The notes beneath the pieces are model-generated. The model was not told the DNA's origin. It made no database searches and was given only the letters and a program-made list of their open reading frames with translations. The translations under genes and the position numbers were made by a program. From positions 1 to 64,000 of the forward strand of contig NZ_JANIBC010000007.1 of NCBI RefSeq assembly GCF_024505085.1: 64,000 bases of DNA. The letters run 5' to 3'. The DNA is from Parvularcula maris (lineage in GTDB: Bacteria; Pseudomonadota; Alphaproteobacteria; Caulobacterales; Parvularculaceae). The first letter of the stretch is position 1, and every line of letters begins with the position of its first letter. Shown here piece by piece: positions 58,248-64,000 of this stretch.

Positions 58248-59219
58248 ATGCAGACCGGAGACACGGGTCTCAATCTGATCAAGGCTTATGAGGGCTTCAC
58301 CGCCAGCCCGCGCGCCGATGAGCGTCGCGGCGGCGGGTTCGTGGTAGGCTACGGCCACCACACCACCTCGCCCATGCCCCAGGTCAGCCAGCGCGAGGCG
58401 ACGAACCTGCTCATGCGGGACGTCACCCCGATCGAGACGCTGATCCGCGATTCGGTGCGCACGCCCCTGAACCAGAACGAGCACGACGCGCTCGTCTCCT
58501 TCGTCTTCAATATCGGCGCGGAGAACTTCAAGCGCTCCACCGTGCTCTCCAAGCTCAACGCAGGCGACAAGCTCGGCGCGGCGGAGGCCTTCGAGCGTTG
58601 GACCAAGGCGCGGGTCGACGGCAAGCTGATGAAGCTCGACGGCCTCGTGCGCAGGCGGGCGGCTGAGAAGTCGCTCTTTCTCATGCCCACCGATGCCGAG
58701 CTGGTCATCCCCACCTCCGAAGTCTCTCCGGCGGAGGAGTGCGACGGCCAGTTCCTGGCTCCCTCCGAAGTGACCCATGCGCCGCTGGTCGATTTCGACA
58801 GCTACCGCCGCGACAAGGGCCGAGCGCTGACCGAGGAGGAGATCGAGGGCAGGCTCTCCGCCCTCTACGCCGCCAGCCACGCTTTGATGGGCGATCCTTC
58901 CAAGATGATCATCGCCAAGGCCGAGGAGCGCGAGGATATCGGCGTGACCATCGGTGCGGTGCTCGGCGCGGTGCTGGCCCTCGCGCTGACCCTCTTTGCG
59001 GGCGCCATGGCGCTAGACACCTACGCGCCGGACACGGCGGGGATGCTGGGGATCACCCCCGGTCTTCTCTCGCCGGTCATGGCGGACCTGCCCATCTGGC
59101 TTCTCGCCTCCGGTCTCGGCCTAACCTACTTCACCCTCTACATCGTCGCCAAGCGCGCCGCCCGGCACAGCCTGAAAAAGGCACGGGCGAAGGAGCTCGG
59201 CCGGGTGCGCGGGCGCTGA
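58248..59219 (+). CDS. spmX: SpmX-like GH24 muramidase domain with two C-terminal membrane helices
   Basis: A 323-residue protein. ATG 58248 is chosen over the upstream frame start (58194) because it begins the muramidase domain directly. Residues about 5-145 form a GH24 (T4-lysozyme-type) domain: Glu15 in KAYEGF, VVGYGHHTT (about 32-40), TPLNQNEHDALVSFVFNIGAENFKRS and GLVRRRAAEKSLFL (landmarks). The usual T-I-G-Y-G-H is V-V-G-Y-G-H, so the catalytic Thr is lost. A 90-residue acidic linker leads to two helices (about 232-256 and 282-303). This is the SpmX layout: in Caulobacter SpmX recruits DivJ to the stalked pole. The orthology is inferred. Confidence 0.72.
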   Translation: MQTGDTGLNLIKAYEGFTASPRADERRGGGFVVGYGHHTTSPMPQVSQREATNLLMRDVTPIETLIRDSVRTPLNQNEHDALVSFVFNIGAENFKRSTVLSKLNAGDKLGAAEAFERWTKARVDGKLMKLDGLVRRRAAEKSLFLMPTDAELVIPTSEVSPAEECDGQFLAPSEVTHAPLVDFDSYRRDKGRALTEEEIEGRLSALYAASHALMGDPSKMIIAKAEEREDIGVTIGAVLGAVLALALTLFAGAMALDTYAPDTAGMLGITPGLLSPVMADLPIWLLASGLGLTYFTLYIVAKRAARHSLKKARAKELGRVRGR

Positions 59220-59629
59220 GCGCTCCGTCCGTCCATCTCATCAAGCTGAGCGTCGGGACCCAATCGGTCGCGAACCTTGGCGCTTGGCAGCAAAGCTATT
59301 TCGGCAAGAAAGGCCCCTCGCACACCACCCGGATGTTTCCCAAACGGGCGGAGGAGCTGAAGGCAGGCGGCTCGATCTACTGGGTGATCCAGGGCTCGGT
59401 GCAGGCACGCCAGGTCATCAAAGACCTCGTGGCGGTGAAGACGAAGAGCGGCACCAAGTGCAGGATCGTCCTGGAACCTTCCCTCATCCCGGTCCGTCCG
59501 GTAGCCCGTAAGCCCTTCCAGGGCTGGCGCTACCTCAAGCCGGAGGAGGCGCCGCCTGACCTCGATCACGAGGCGGCGGAGGACGACCTGCCCATCAGGG
59601 CCGAACTAGCGGAGCTGGGACTTCTATGA
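59216..59629 (+). CDS. DUF1489 family protein, non-canonical start
   Basis: A 137-residue DUF1489 protein: VHLIKLSVGTQSVANLGAWQ near the N-terminus, GGSIYWVIQGSVQARQ and QGWRYLKPEEAPPDL. The family usually starts a few residues before the HLIKL part. In this frame no ATG, GTG or TTG exists between the spmX end and that motif; the best choice is CTG 59216, which overlaps the spmX stop (CTGA). Such a start would be rare, so the 5' end is uncertain. Its own stop overlaps the next ATG (ATGA). The function is unknown. Confidence 0.75.
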   Translation: MSAPSVHLIKLSVGTQSVANLGAWQQSYFGKKGPSHTTRMFPKRAEELKAGGSIYWVIQGSVQARQVIKDLVAVKTKSGTKCRIVLEPSLIPVRPVARKPFQGWRYLKPEEAPPDLDHEAAEDDLPIRAELAELGLL

Positions 59630-60423
59630 CGGGGACGAAGACGAAAGCAGGGGCCGCCGCCGGTGCGGTCGGCGTGCTGGCGGTGGCCGGAACGCTCTTC
59701 TTCGGAGGCGATGACGAGGTGCCGGAGGCCAGCGACGTCATCGCCGAAGAGCGCGAGGTGCTGACCGAGGCCCCCGTGGTCCGGCCTGAGATGACGGAAG
59801 CCAGCGCTGAAACCTCGATGCGTTTCTGCTCCCCTGCGGTTCTCGGCGGTGACGGCTGCGCGGAAGCCGAGGCGGTGGCGGGTCAGGTGCAAGGCCTCTT
59901 CCGCGCCGAGGCCATGCCGAACCGGACGCTCACCCTGATCTCCGGCGAAGACGGCACCGAGGACGAAGCCACCGATTGCCAGCGCTTCGCCGAGCTCCGC
60001 CGGGCGGGCTACGGCGCGAAGACGGGGGGCGACATGGCGCGCGAGGCCCAGCTCGCCCGCGTCTGCGGCCTGGTGCTGATGGCCGGGCGCGCCCAGCCCG
60101 CCGAAGGCCCGCCGCCGGGGCAGGGCCTCTTCTCGGTCATTCCCCGCGCAGAGCTGCCTAGCCTCGGCGAGGCGGTGTTCGATGCGGACGCGGTCATCGT
60201 CATCGAGAGTGAGAGCCCGCTGATCTGGAGCATAGAGGACAGTGACCTGCGCGGCGAGTTCGTGCATGTGGGCACCGCCGATTTCGACGGCGATCCGGGC
60301 GCGGAGTACCTGATCGAGTGGCGGCTTCAGTCCGTCGGCGGCTCGGCCAGGGCGATCGGCTACGGCCTAGCGGAGGGCACGCCGCCGAGCTTCAGGACGG
60401 TGGATCCGTTCGCGGCGGGGTAA
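59626..60423 (+). CDS. Hypothetical membrane-anchored acidic protein
   Basis: A 265-residue protein whose ATG overlaps the DUF1489 stop. The N-terminal helix (about residues 7-27, AGAAAGAVGVLAVAGTLFFGG) is a membrane anchor or uncleaved signal. The rest is a soluble acidic region with four Cys (RFCSPAVLGGDGC, TDCQRF, RVCGLV), perhaps disulfide-linked in the periplasm. The last 70 residues are beta-rich (TADFDGDPGAEYLIEWRL). No family is recognised. It is the third gene of the spmX transcript. Confidence 0.65.
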   Translation: MTGTKTKAGAAAGAVGVLAVAGTLFFGGDDEVPEASDVIAEEREVLTEAPVVRPEMTEASAETSMRFCSPAVLGGDGCAEAEAVAGQVQGLFRAEAMPNRTLTLISGEDGTEDEATDCQRFAELRRAGYGAKTGGDMAREAQLARVCGLVLMAGRAQPAEGPPPGQGLFSVIPRAELPSLGEAVFDADAVIVIESESPLIWSIEDSDLRGEFVHVGTADFDGDPGAEYLIEWRLQSVGGSARAIGYGLAEGTPPSFRTVDPFAAG

Positions 60424-60436
60424 GTTCCCCTTGGTC

Positions 60437-60566
60437 GTCATCCCGGCCGTAGCGAAGCGGAGGTTGAGCCGCAGCGCGGGTCGACGGACCCATGGACCCG
60501 CCGGATCAAGCAGAGAGAACGGCTGGTCCATGGGTCCCGGATAAGCCTTCGGCTTTCCGGGATGAC
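60437..60566. repeat. Intergenic repeat, family F copy 2 (inverted)
   Basis: A 130-bp element starting GTCATCCCGGCCGTAGCGAA and ending CTTTCCGGGATGAC. Reverse complemented it matches copy 1 (57944-58057), with the same TCTCTCTGCTTGATCCGG and GGGACCCATGGACCAGCCGT blocks. The two face each other across the spmX-DUF1489-hypothetical operon. Confidence 0.8.
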
Positions 60567-60585
60567 GTTCCAGACCTCTTCAAAA

Positions 60586-60612
60586 CAAAAACGGCGCCCC
60601 AAGGGACGCCGT
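60586..60612 (-). terminator. Terminator after the bactofilin gene
   Basis: On the minus strand ACGGCGTCCC pairs with GGGGCGCCGT, followed by TTTTTG (plus strand 60586-60612 with the A run at the left). It lies 27 bp past the bactofilin stop. Confidence 0.75.
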
Positions 60613-60638
60613 CTCCGTAACTCTTTATAACCCTCAGC

Positions 60639-61322
60639 CTAGCGAAGGTTCGCCTTGGCAGCCTGCTTCTGGCCCTGCTGCATCGGCTGCAGCGTCTCGA
60701 CCTTCGGCGCGGCGGAGGCGTCGCGGCGGATGGGGGCCGCTTCGCGCAGCTTGGCCTCACGCTCGCGCGGTGCGTTGGGGGCGGGGTGGTTGCTCAGCAC
60801 ACGCTCCGGGGTCGGGGCGGGAAGCTCGGCAGCCGCCGCGTTCACTGCCTGCTCGCTCATCGGATCGTCCGAGTGGCGGCAGGAGCCTTCGAAGCGCGCA
60901 CCGGCCTCGATCATCAGGGCGGTGTGGATCACGTCGCCCTTGACCATGGAGGAGGCCGTCAGCTCGACGCGTGTCGCGCGGACGCGGCCCTCGACGGTGC
61001 CGGCCACCTTGACCTTCTCGGCCATGATCTCGCCGCGTACCGTGGCACCTTCGCCGACGACGAGGCCCTTGGCGTAGATGTCGCCCTCGATCTCGCCGTC
61101 GAACTGGACCTCGCCTTCCGAGCGGATCTCGCCGCGGATGACCATGTCCGCCGAGATCAGCGAGGGGACACCCGAAGGACCCGAGCGCACCGGTTTGGCG
61201 CGTGCGGAGCTTTTGGCGTCAGCCCTGCGGCTCATGCCGGGATCGGCTGCCATCACCTTCGGCTCCTCGAACTCCGGAACCTGACGTTCGTCACTCTTGT
61301 CGCGTTTAGCTTTCGAAAACAT
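60639..61322 (-). CDS. Bactofilin family cytoskeletal protein
   Basis: A 227-residue protein from the ATG at 61322 (GGCAGGA upstream), overlapping the peptidase stop by 17 bases. The bactofilin core (about residues 60-155) is a repetitive beta-helix: GEIRSEGEVQFDGEIEGDIYAKGLVVGEGATVRGEI and KVKVAGTVEGRVRATRVEL (landmarks). The N-terminal 50 residues are polar; the C-terminal 65 are Pro/Ala-rich with basic residues. Bactofilins polymerise without nucleotide and guide local wall synthesis, e.g. BacA in stalk and bud formation. Confidence 0.9.
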   Translation of the reverse strand: MFSKAKRDKSDERQVPEFEEPKVMAADPGMSRRADAKSSARAKPVRSGPSGVPSLISADMVIRGEIRSEGEVQFDGEIEGDIYAKGLVVGEGATVRGEIMAEKVKVAGTVEGRVRATRVELTASSMVKGDVIHTALMIEAGARFEGSCRHSDDPMSEQAVNAAAAELPAPTPERVLSNHPAPNAPREREAKLREAAPIRRDASAAPKVETLQPMQQGQKQAAKANLR

Positions 61323-62661
61323 ACCGTCCTGCCTCAATAAACCGCTTCGGGTCGACCTGTCTGCCCTTGTAAAGAACCTCGTAGTGGAGGTGCGTACCAG
61401 TAGAACGTCCGGTGGTCCCCATCAGCCCTATGACCTCGTTTAGCCCAACCACTTTACCAACGCGTGTGTTGATCCTGTCCAAATGTGCGTACCGCGTACG
61501 GAATCCGTTACCATGGTCGATCTCGACGAGATTGCCGTAGGCGCCGCGCACCCCTGCGCGCACCACCCGGCCAGGAGCCGTGGCGACGATCGGTGTACGG
61601 CGCGGTGCGGCGAAATCGAGCCCCCTGTGACGTACACGGCGGTTGCGCTTGATCGGATCCCAGCGGAAACCGTAGCCAGAGGTCTGGCGGTGGCGGTTGA
61701 GCACCGGCGCGCCGATTGGCACCTGGCGGACCATCCCGGCCAGCGCCGCGAGCTCGGTCATCTTGCGCTCGACGCGGCCGGCGGTCTCGAAATAGGTGTC
61801 ACCGCCAAAGGGCAGCTCGCCCTCATCGAAGGCGGGGATGTAGGGGCCGCCCTGGCCCTCATACTCGGCCTCCTCGCCCCTGGCGGAGGCCAGCACCTGA
61901 CGGCCCATCTCCTCGTCGGCCTCGGGAATAAGGTAGCCGCCGGGGCCGGTGTAGCGGAGGATCTGATCGAGCTCGCGGATGGTGCGCTCCATCTTCTCCT
62001 CCATGGCGGCGAGCACCACCACCTGGTTGGCGGAGAGGCGCGCCGTCTTGCGGCGCATGTCGGAGAGGACCTCGTTCTCGATGCCCTCGGCGATCTCGCG
62101 GTCGATGACGCTCTCAAGCGCTTCCTTGCGCAGGGCCGAGACGCGGGACTGGCGCGGCGTCGGCTCTCGGCCGACGGGATCGATCATGATGCGGTTCGAA
62201 CCGCGCAGCTTCTGGCCGTTGGGGGCACCCACCGCGGAGAGGGTCTCAGCCAGGGAGCGCATCTCCTGGTCCAGAACGCTCTTGTTCTCGACCAGGGAGC
62301 GAAGGGCGTTGTGTTGACCCTCAAGCTTCTTAAGAGCCAGCTCGAACTCGCGGCTGTAGATGAAGTTGAGGGAGCTGACCTCTTCATAGGCGCGCTCGGA
62401 GTTCTGGAGGCGGCGGCGATAGGCGGACTGCTCGTCCCGGCGCTGCTCGTCCTTGGCGACGATGATCTGCTCTTTGAAGACGACGTTGACCGAGGCGTAG
62501 GCGACCCACAGGAGAGCGCCGAACAGGATCGAGGCGAACACAACCTGAGTGTTCGAGCTCAGCTTGATGAAGTGAACGACCCCGTCGGAGCGGTGATAGA
62601 TCTGGCGTTCGCGAAACAGGTGCCCGAGCAACCTGCCAAACCTGCCTTTGTCCTTGCCCAT
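61306..62661 (-). CDS. M23 (LytM-type) peptidoglycan endopeptidase, LmdC-like
   Basis: A 451-residue protein from the ATG at 62661 (AGGGA 4 bases upstream; a GTG at 62679 is an alternative). One N-terminal membrane helix (about residues 38-58), a long coiled coil (about 65-230), then the M23 domain with Zn ligands in RHRGLDFAAP (His345, Asp349) and HLHYEV (His424-His426). It cuts peptide cross-links of peptidoglycan. The same pair, a membrane-bound M23 enzyme overlapping a bactofilin gene, is the LmdC-BacA set of Hyphomonas and Rhodospirillum. Confidence 0.9.
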   Translation of the reverse strand: MGKDKGRFGRLLGHLFRERQIYHRSDGVVHFIKLSSNTQVVFASILFGALLWVAYASVNVVFKEQIIVAKDEQRRDEQSAYRRRLQNSERAYEEVSSLNFIYSREFELALKKLEGQHNALRSLVENKSVLDQEMRSLAETLSAVGAPNGQKLRGSNRIMIDPVGREPTPRQSRVSALRKEALESVIDREIAEGIENEVLSDMRRKTARLSANQVVVLAAMEEKMERTIRELDQILRYTGPGGYLIPEADEEMGRQVLASARGEEAEYEGQGGPYIPAFDEGELPFGGDTYFETAGRVERKMTELAALAGMVRQVPIGAPVLNRHRQTSGYGFRWDPIKRNRRVRHRGLDFAAPRRTPIVATAPGRVVRAGVRGAYGNLVEIDHGNGFRTRYAHLDRINTRVGKVVGLNEVIGLMGTTGRSTGTHLHYEVLYKGRQVDPKRFIEAGRYVFES

Positions 62662-62778
62662 ACCGTCCCTGACTAACACGCCGCCTTGGCAGAACCTGCC
62701 AACACCGCTTCCGCTACGTTGCCCTGCCGAGGCGCTGTGATACTGGCACGAACCTTGGCACGTCTTGTTACATTACGA

Positions 62779-62810
62779 AACCGCGATCGAAAAAATATTA
62801 ACCGCGATCG
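62779..62810. promoter_or_regulatory. Direct repeats spaced two helical turns, upstream of the M23-bactofilin operon
   Basis: AACCGCGATCG occurs at 62779-62789 and 62800-62810, start to start 21 bp, with an A/T-rich spacer (AAAAAATATT). The sites lie 118 bp upstream of the peptidase start, with only DUF455's 3' end on the other side. The arrangement suits a tandem-binding regulator; none can be named. Confidence 0.45.
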
Positions 62811-62878
62811 GGACTTTGCAGCCCCCTGGGCAACCGCCCCCCATACTCTCACCCCTTAGAACCCCGATCCGCCGTTTT

Positions 62879-63700
62879 TCAGGCGGAACTGCGGCAGTCT
62901 CGGGACGCTACGCCCTCGTACCAGTCCCTAGGCAGGTCGGCTTGCGCCCGGCCTGGGCCGTTGAAAGGAGGGGTAGCACCCTGCGGATGGTACGTCGTCA
63001 CACAAATGTGAAAGCTTTCCGCAGGATCGTGTCCCAATTCTCGGCAAATGAGACGGAACCACTTCGCTCCAGTGCGAACGTGGCCGATCTCGTCGCGGTA
63101 GATGACGTCGAGAATGTCTGCCGATCTTCCATCACCCACCCCACACAGCTTTCGTGCCATCCCCGGCGTCACGTCGAGGCCGCGCGCCTCCAGGATCAGG
63201 GGCGCCACGGCGAGCCGGGCGAGCAGGCTGTCCGAGGTCTTGATCGCTGCCTGCCACAGCCCGTCATGGGCGGGCAGGGCGCCGTAACGGCTACCGTACT
63301 CGCGAAGCCTCTCTTCGAGCAGGCGGAAGTGAAGCCCTTCTTCCCCCATCACCTGGAACCAGTCGCCGACGAACTCGGCACGTAGGCCCTCCGGCACCTC
63401 ACCGGCGAAGCGGAGCGCCATGTCCGCGGCGAGGTCCACGGCGTTGAGCTCGATATGGGCGAGCGCGTGGAGGAGCGCCGCCCGGCCCTCGGGCTTGCCG
63501 AGACCGCGCTTGGCTACCTCCCGCGGCGGCACGAGGTGGGGCCGATCGGGCCTTGCAGGACGGGCCGGCGGCAGCCTGGAGGGCGGCGAAGCCAGCTCCT
63601 CGGGACGGCTCTCGCCGAGCAGCTCTTCCGCCATCGCCGCCTTCTCGCGTGCGTCGGCGGTCAGAAGCACCCGCTCGGCAAGCTCGTCCCAGGAAGCCAT
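62879..63700 (-). CDS. DUF455 ferritin-like protein
   Basis: A 273-residue protein of the DUF455 family with a ferritin-like four-helix core. Candidate metal ligands are in LLHALAHIELNAVDLAADMAL (about residues 79-98), VMGEEGLHFRLLEERLREYG (about 118-137) and VIYRDEIGHVRTGAKWF (about 202-218), the ExxH-type pairs of di-iron proteins. Function is unknown; a tRNA hydroxylase-like role (MiaE relation) has been suggested for the fold. It overlaps the bcp gene as ATGA. Confidence 0.85.
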   Translation of the reverse strand: MASWDELAERVLLTADAREKAAMAEELLGESRPEELASPPSRLPPARPARPDRPHLVPPREVAKRGLGKPEGRAALLHALAHIELNAVDLAADMALRFAGEVPEGLRAEFVGDWFQVMGEEGLHFRLLEERLREYGSRYGALPAHDGLWQAAIKTSDSLLARLAVAPLILEARGLDVTPGMARKLCGVGDGRSADILDVIYRDEIGHVRTGAKWFRLICRELGHDPAESFHICVTTYHPQGATPPFNGPGRAQADLPRDWYEGVASRDCRSSA

Positions 63701-64000
63701 CAGGCGTTCAGTGCCCTGACCTCTTCGAGCACCGTCTCGACATGCTTCGGCACCCGCACCTTGCGCCAGATCTTTCTCACCACACCGCCCTTGTCGATCA
63801 GGAAGGTCGAGCGGTCGATGCCCATATACTTCTTGCCGTACATGCTCTTCTCGACCCAGGAGCCGTAGGCCTCGATAACCTCGCCCTCCTCGTCGGAGGC
63901 GAGGGGCACGGTGAGGTCGTGCTTCTCGCGGAACTTGGCGTGCTTGGCCGGTTTGTCCTTGGAGACGCCTAGCACCTCGGCCCCGGCGGCACGGAACTCG
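63700..64000 (-). CDS. bcp: Thioredoxin-dependent peroxiredoxin Bcp, partial
   Basis: The C-terminal ~100 residues of a Bcp/PrxQ-type peroxiredoxin; the N-terminal part with the peroxidatic Cys is beyond the right edge. Seen here: EFRAAGAEVLGVSKDKPAKHAKF, LTVPLASDEEGEVIEAYGSW, KKYMGIDRSTFLIDKGGVVRKIW (landmarks). The first in-window codon runs from 63999. Bcp reduces peroxides using thioredoxin. The stop overlaps the DUF455 start, so both are on one transcript. Confidence 0.9.
   Translation of the reverse strand, partial: EFRAAGAEVLGVSKDKPAKHAKFREKHDLTVPLASDEEGEVIEAYGSWVEKSMYGKKYMGIDRSTFLIDKGGVVRKIWRKVRVPKHVETVLEEVRALNA

Noticed and set aside
58248-59219. Prophage remnant, suggested by a GH24 lysozyme
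   Set aside because: No holin, structural or integrase genes are near, the catalytic Thr is lost, and the two C-terminal helices with linker fit SpmX.
62790-62810. CtrA binding site (TTAA-N7-TTAA)
   Set aside because: Only a half site, TTAACC, occurs; no second TTAA at the right distance was seen.

Overview
The window is a high-GC, densely coded stretch of alphaproteobacterial chromosome. The class call rests on several marker families: C4-type 5-aminolevulinate synthase (HemA), the ClpXP adaptor CpdR, a CBP3-type ubiquinol-cytochrome c chaperone next to a DUF177 protein, an LdtR-like MarR regulator, DUF1489, DUF2852 and DUF2007 proteins, and a GH24 muramidase with two C-terminal membrane helices that matches SpmX. 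The SpmX, bactofilin and LytM-peptidase genes point to a Caulobacterales/Parvularculales-like bacterium with asymmetric cell organisation. This placement is inferred from gene content; no rRNA gene is present. Three tRNA genes are seen: Pro-GGG, Val-CAC and Val-GAC.

Layout. 0-5 kb: ettA, then a small accessory stretch (an AT-rich SDH-family Clp-fold protease gene, a GIY-YIG nuclease, and an exported protein with a VPLP-type C-terminal sorting tail). 5-8 kb: Rho_N-like protein, chorismate mutase, HU, pyrG. 8-11 kb: envelope genes (TIKI/ChaN-like lipoprotein, LpxR-like lipid A deacylase) and rpmF. 11-15 kb: eno, ftsB-like, two tiny overlapping membrane-protein genes, lipA, coq10. 15-25 kb: DUF2852, coiled-coil membrane protein, bamE, CBP3, DUF177, tRNA-Pro, LysM lipoprotein, ihfA, fabH, plsX, glycosyltransferase. 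24-28 kb: N-formylglutamate amidohydrolase, cpdR, the two tRNA-Val genes around tesB. 28-36 kb: cytochrome c, apt, TerB-like, panB, a second VPLP-tail protein, clpP, clpX, bpt. 36-46 kb: SLC13 permease, flavin reductase, hemB, ldtR, hemA, an SDR/HIT/DUF2007/acetyltransferase run, DUF2059. 45-54 kb: racemase, gltA, gltX, comEC, ubiG, two oxidoreductase/hydrolase genes. 54-64 kb: lysC, ptsP, spmX, DUF1489, bactofilin and M23 peptidase, DUF455, and a truncated bcp at the right edge.

How genes work together. CpdR, ClpP, ClpX and Bpt form a regulated-proteolysis group spread over 10 kb. plsX, fabH and ihfA form a minus-strand group starting fatty acid and phospholipid synthesis. HemB and HemA flank the regulator LdtR. 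SpmX, bactofilin and a LytM peptidase lie within 4.5 kb and look like a shape or polarity module.

The most unusual aspect is the intergenic repeat content: at least six families of palindromic or composite repeats (called A to F here) lie between genes, and some supply stop codons of neighbouring genes. I found no CRISPR array, insertion sequence, prophage, rRNA operon or known defence system.
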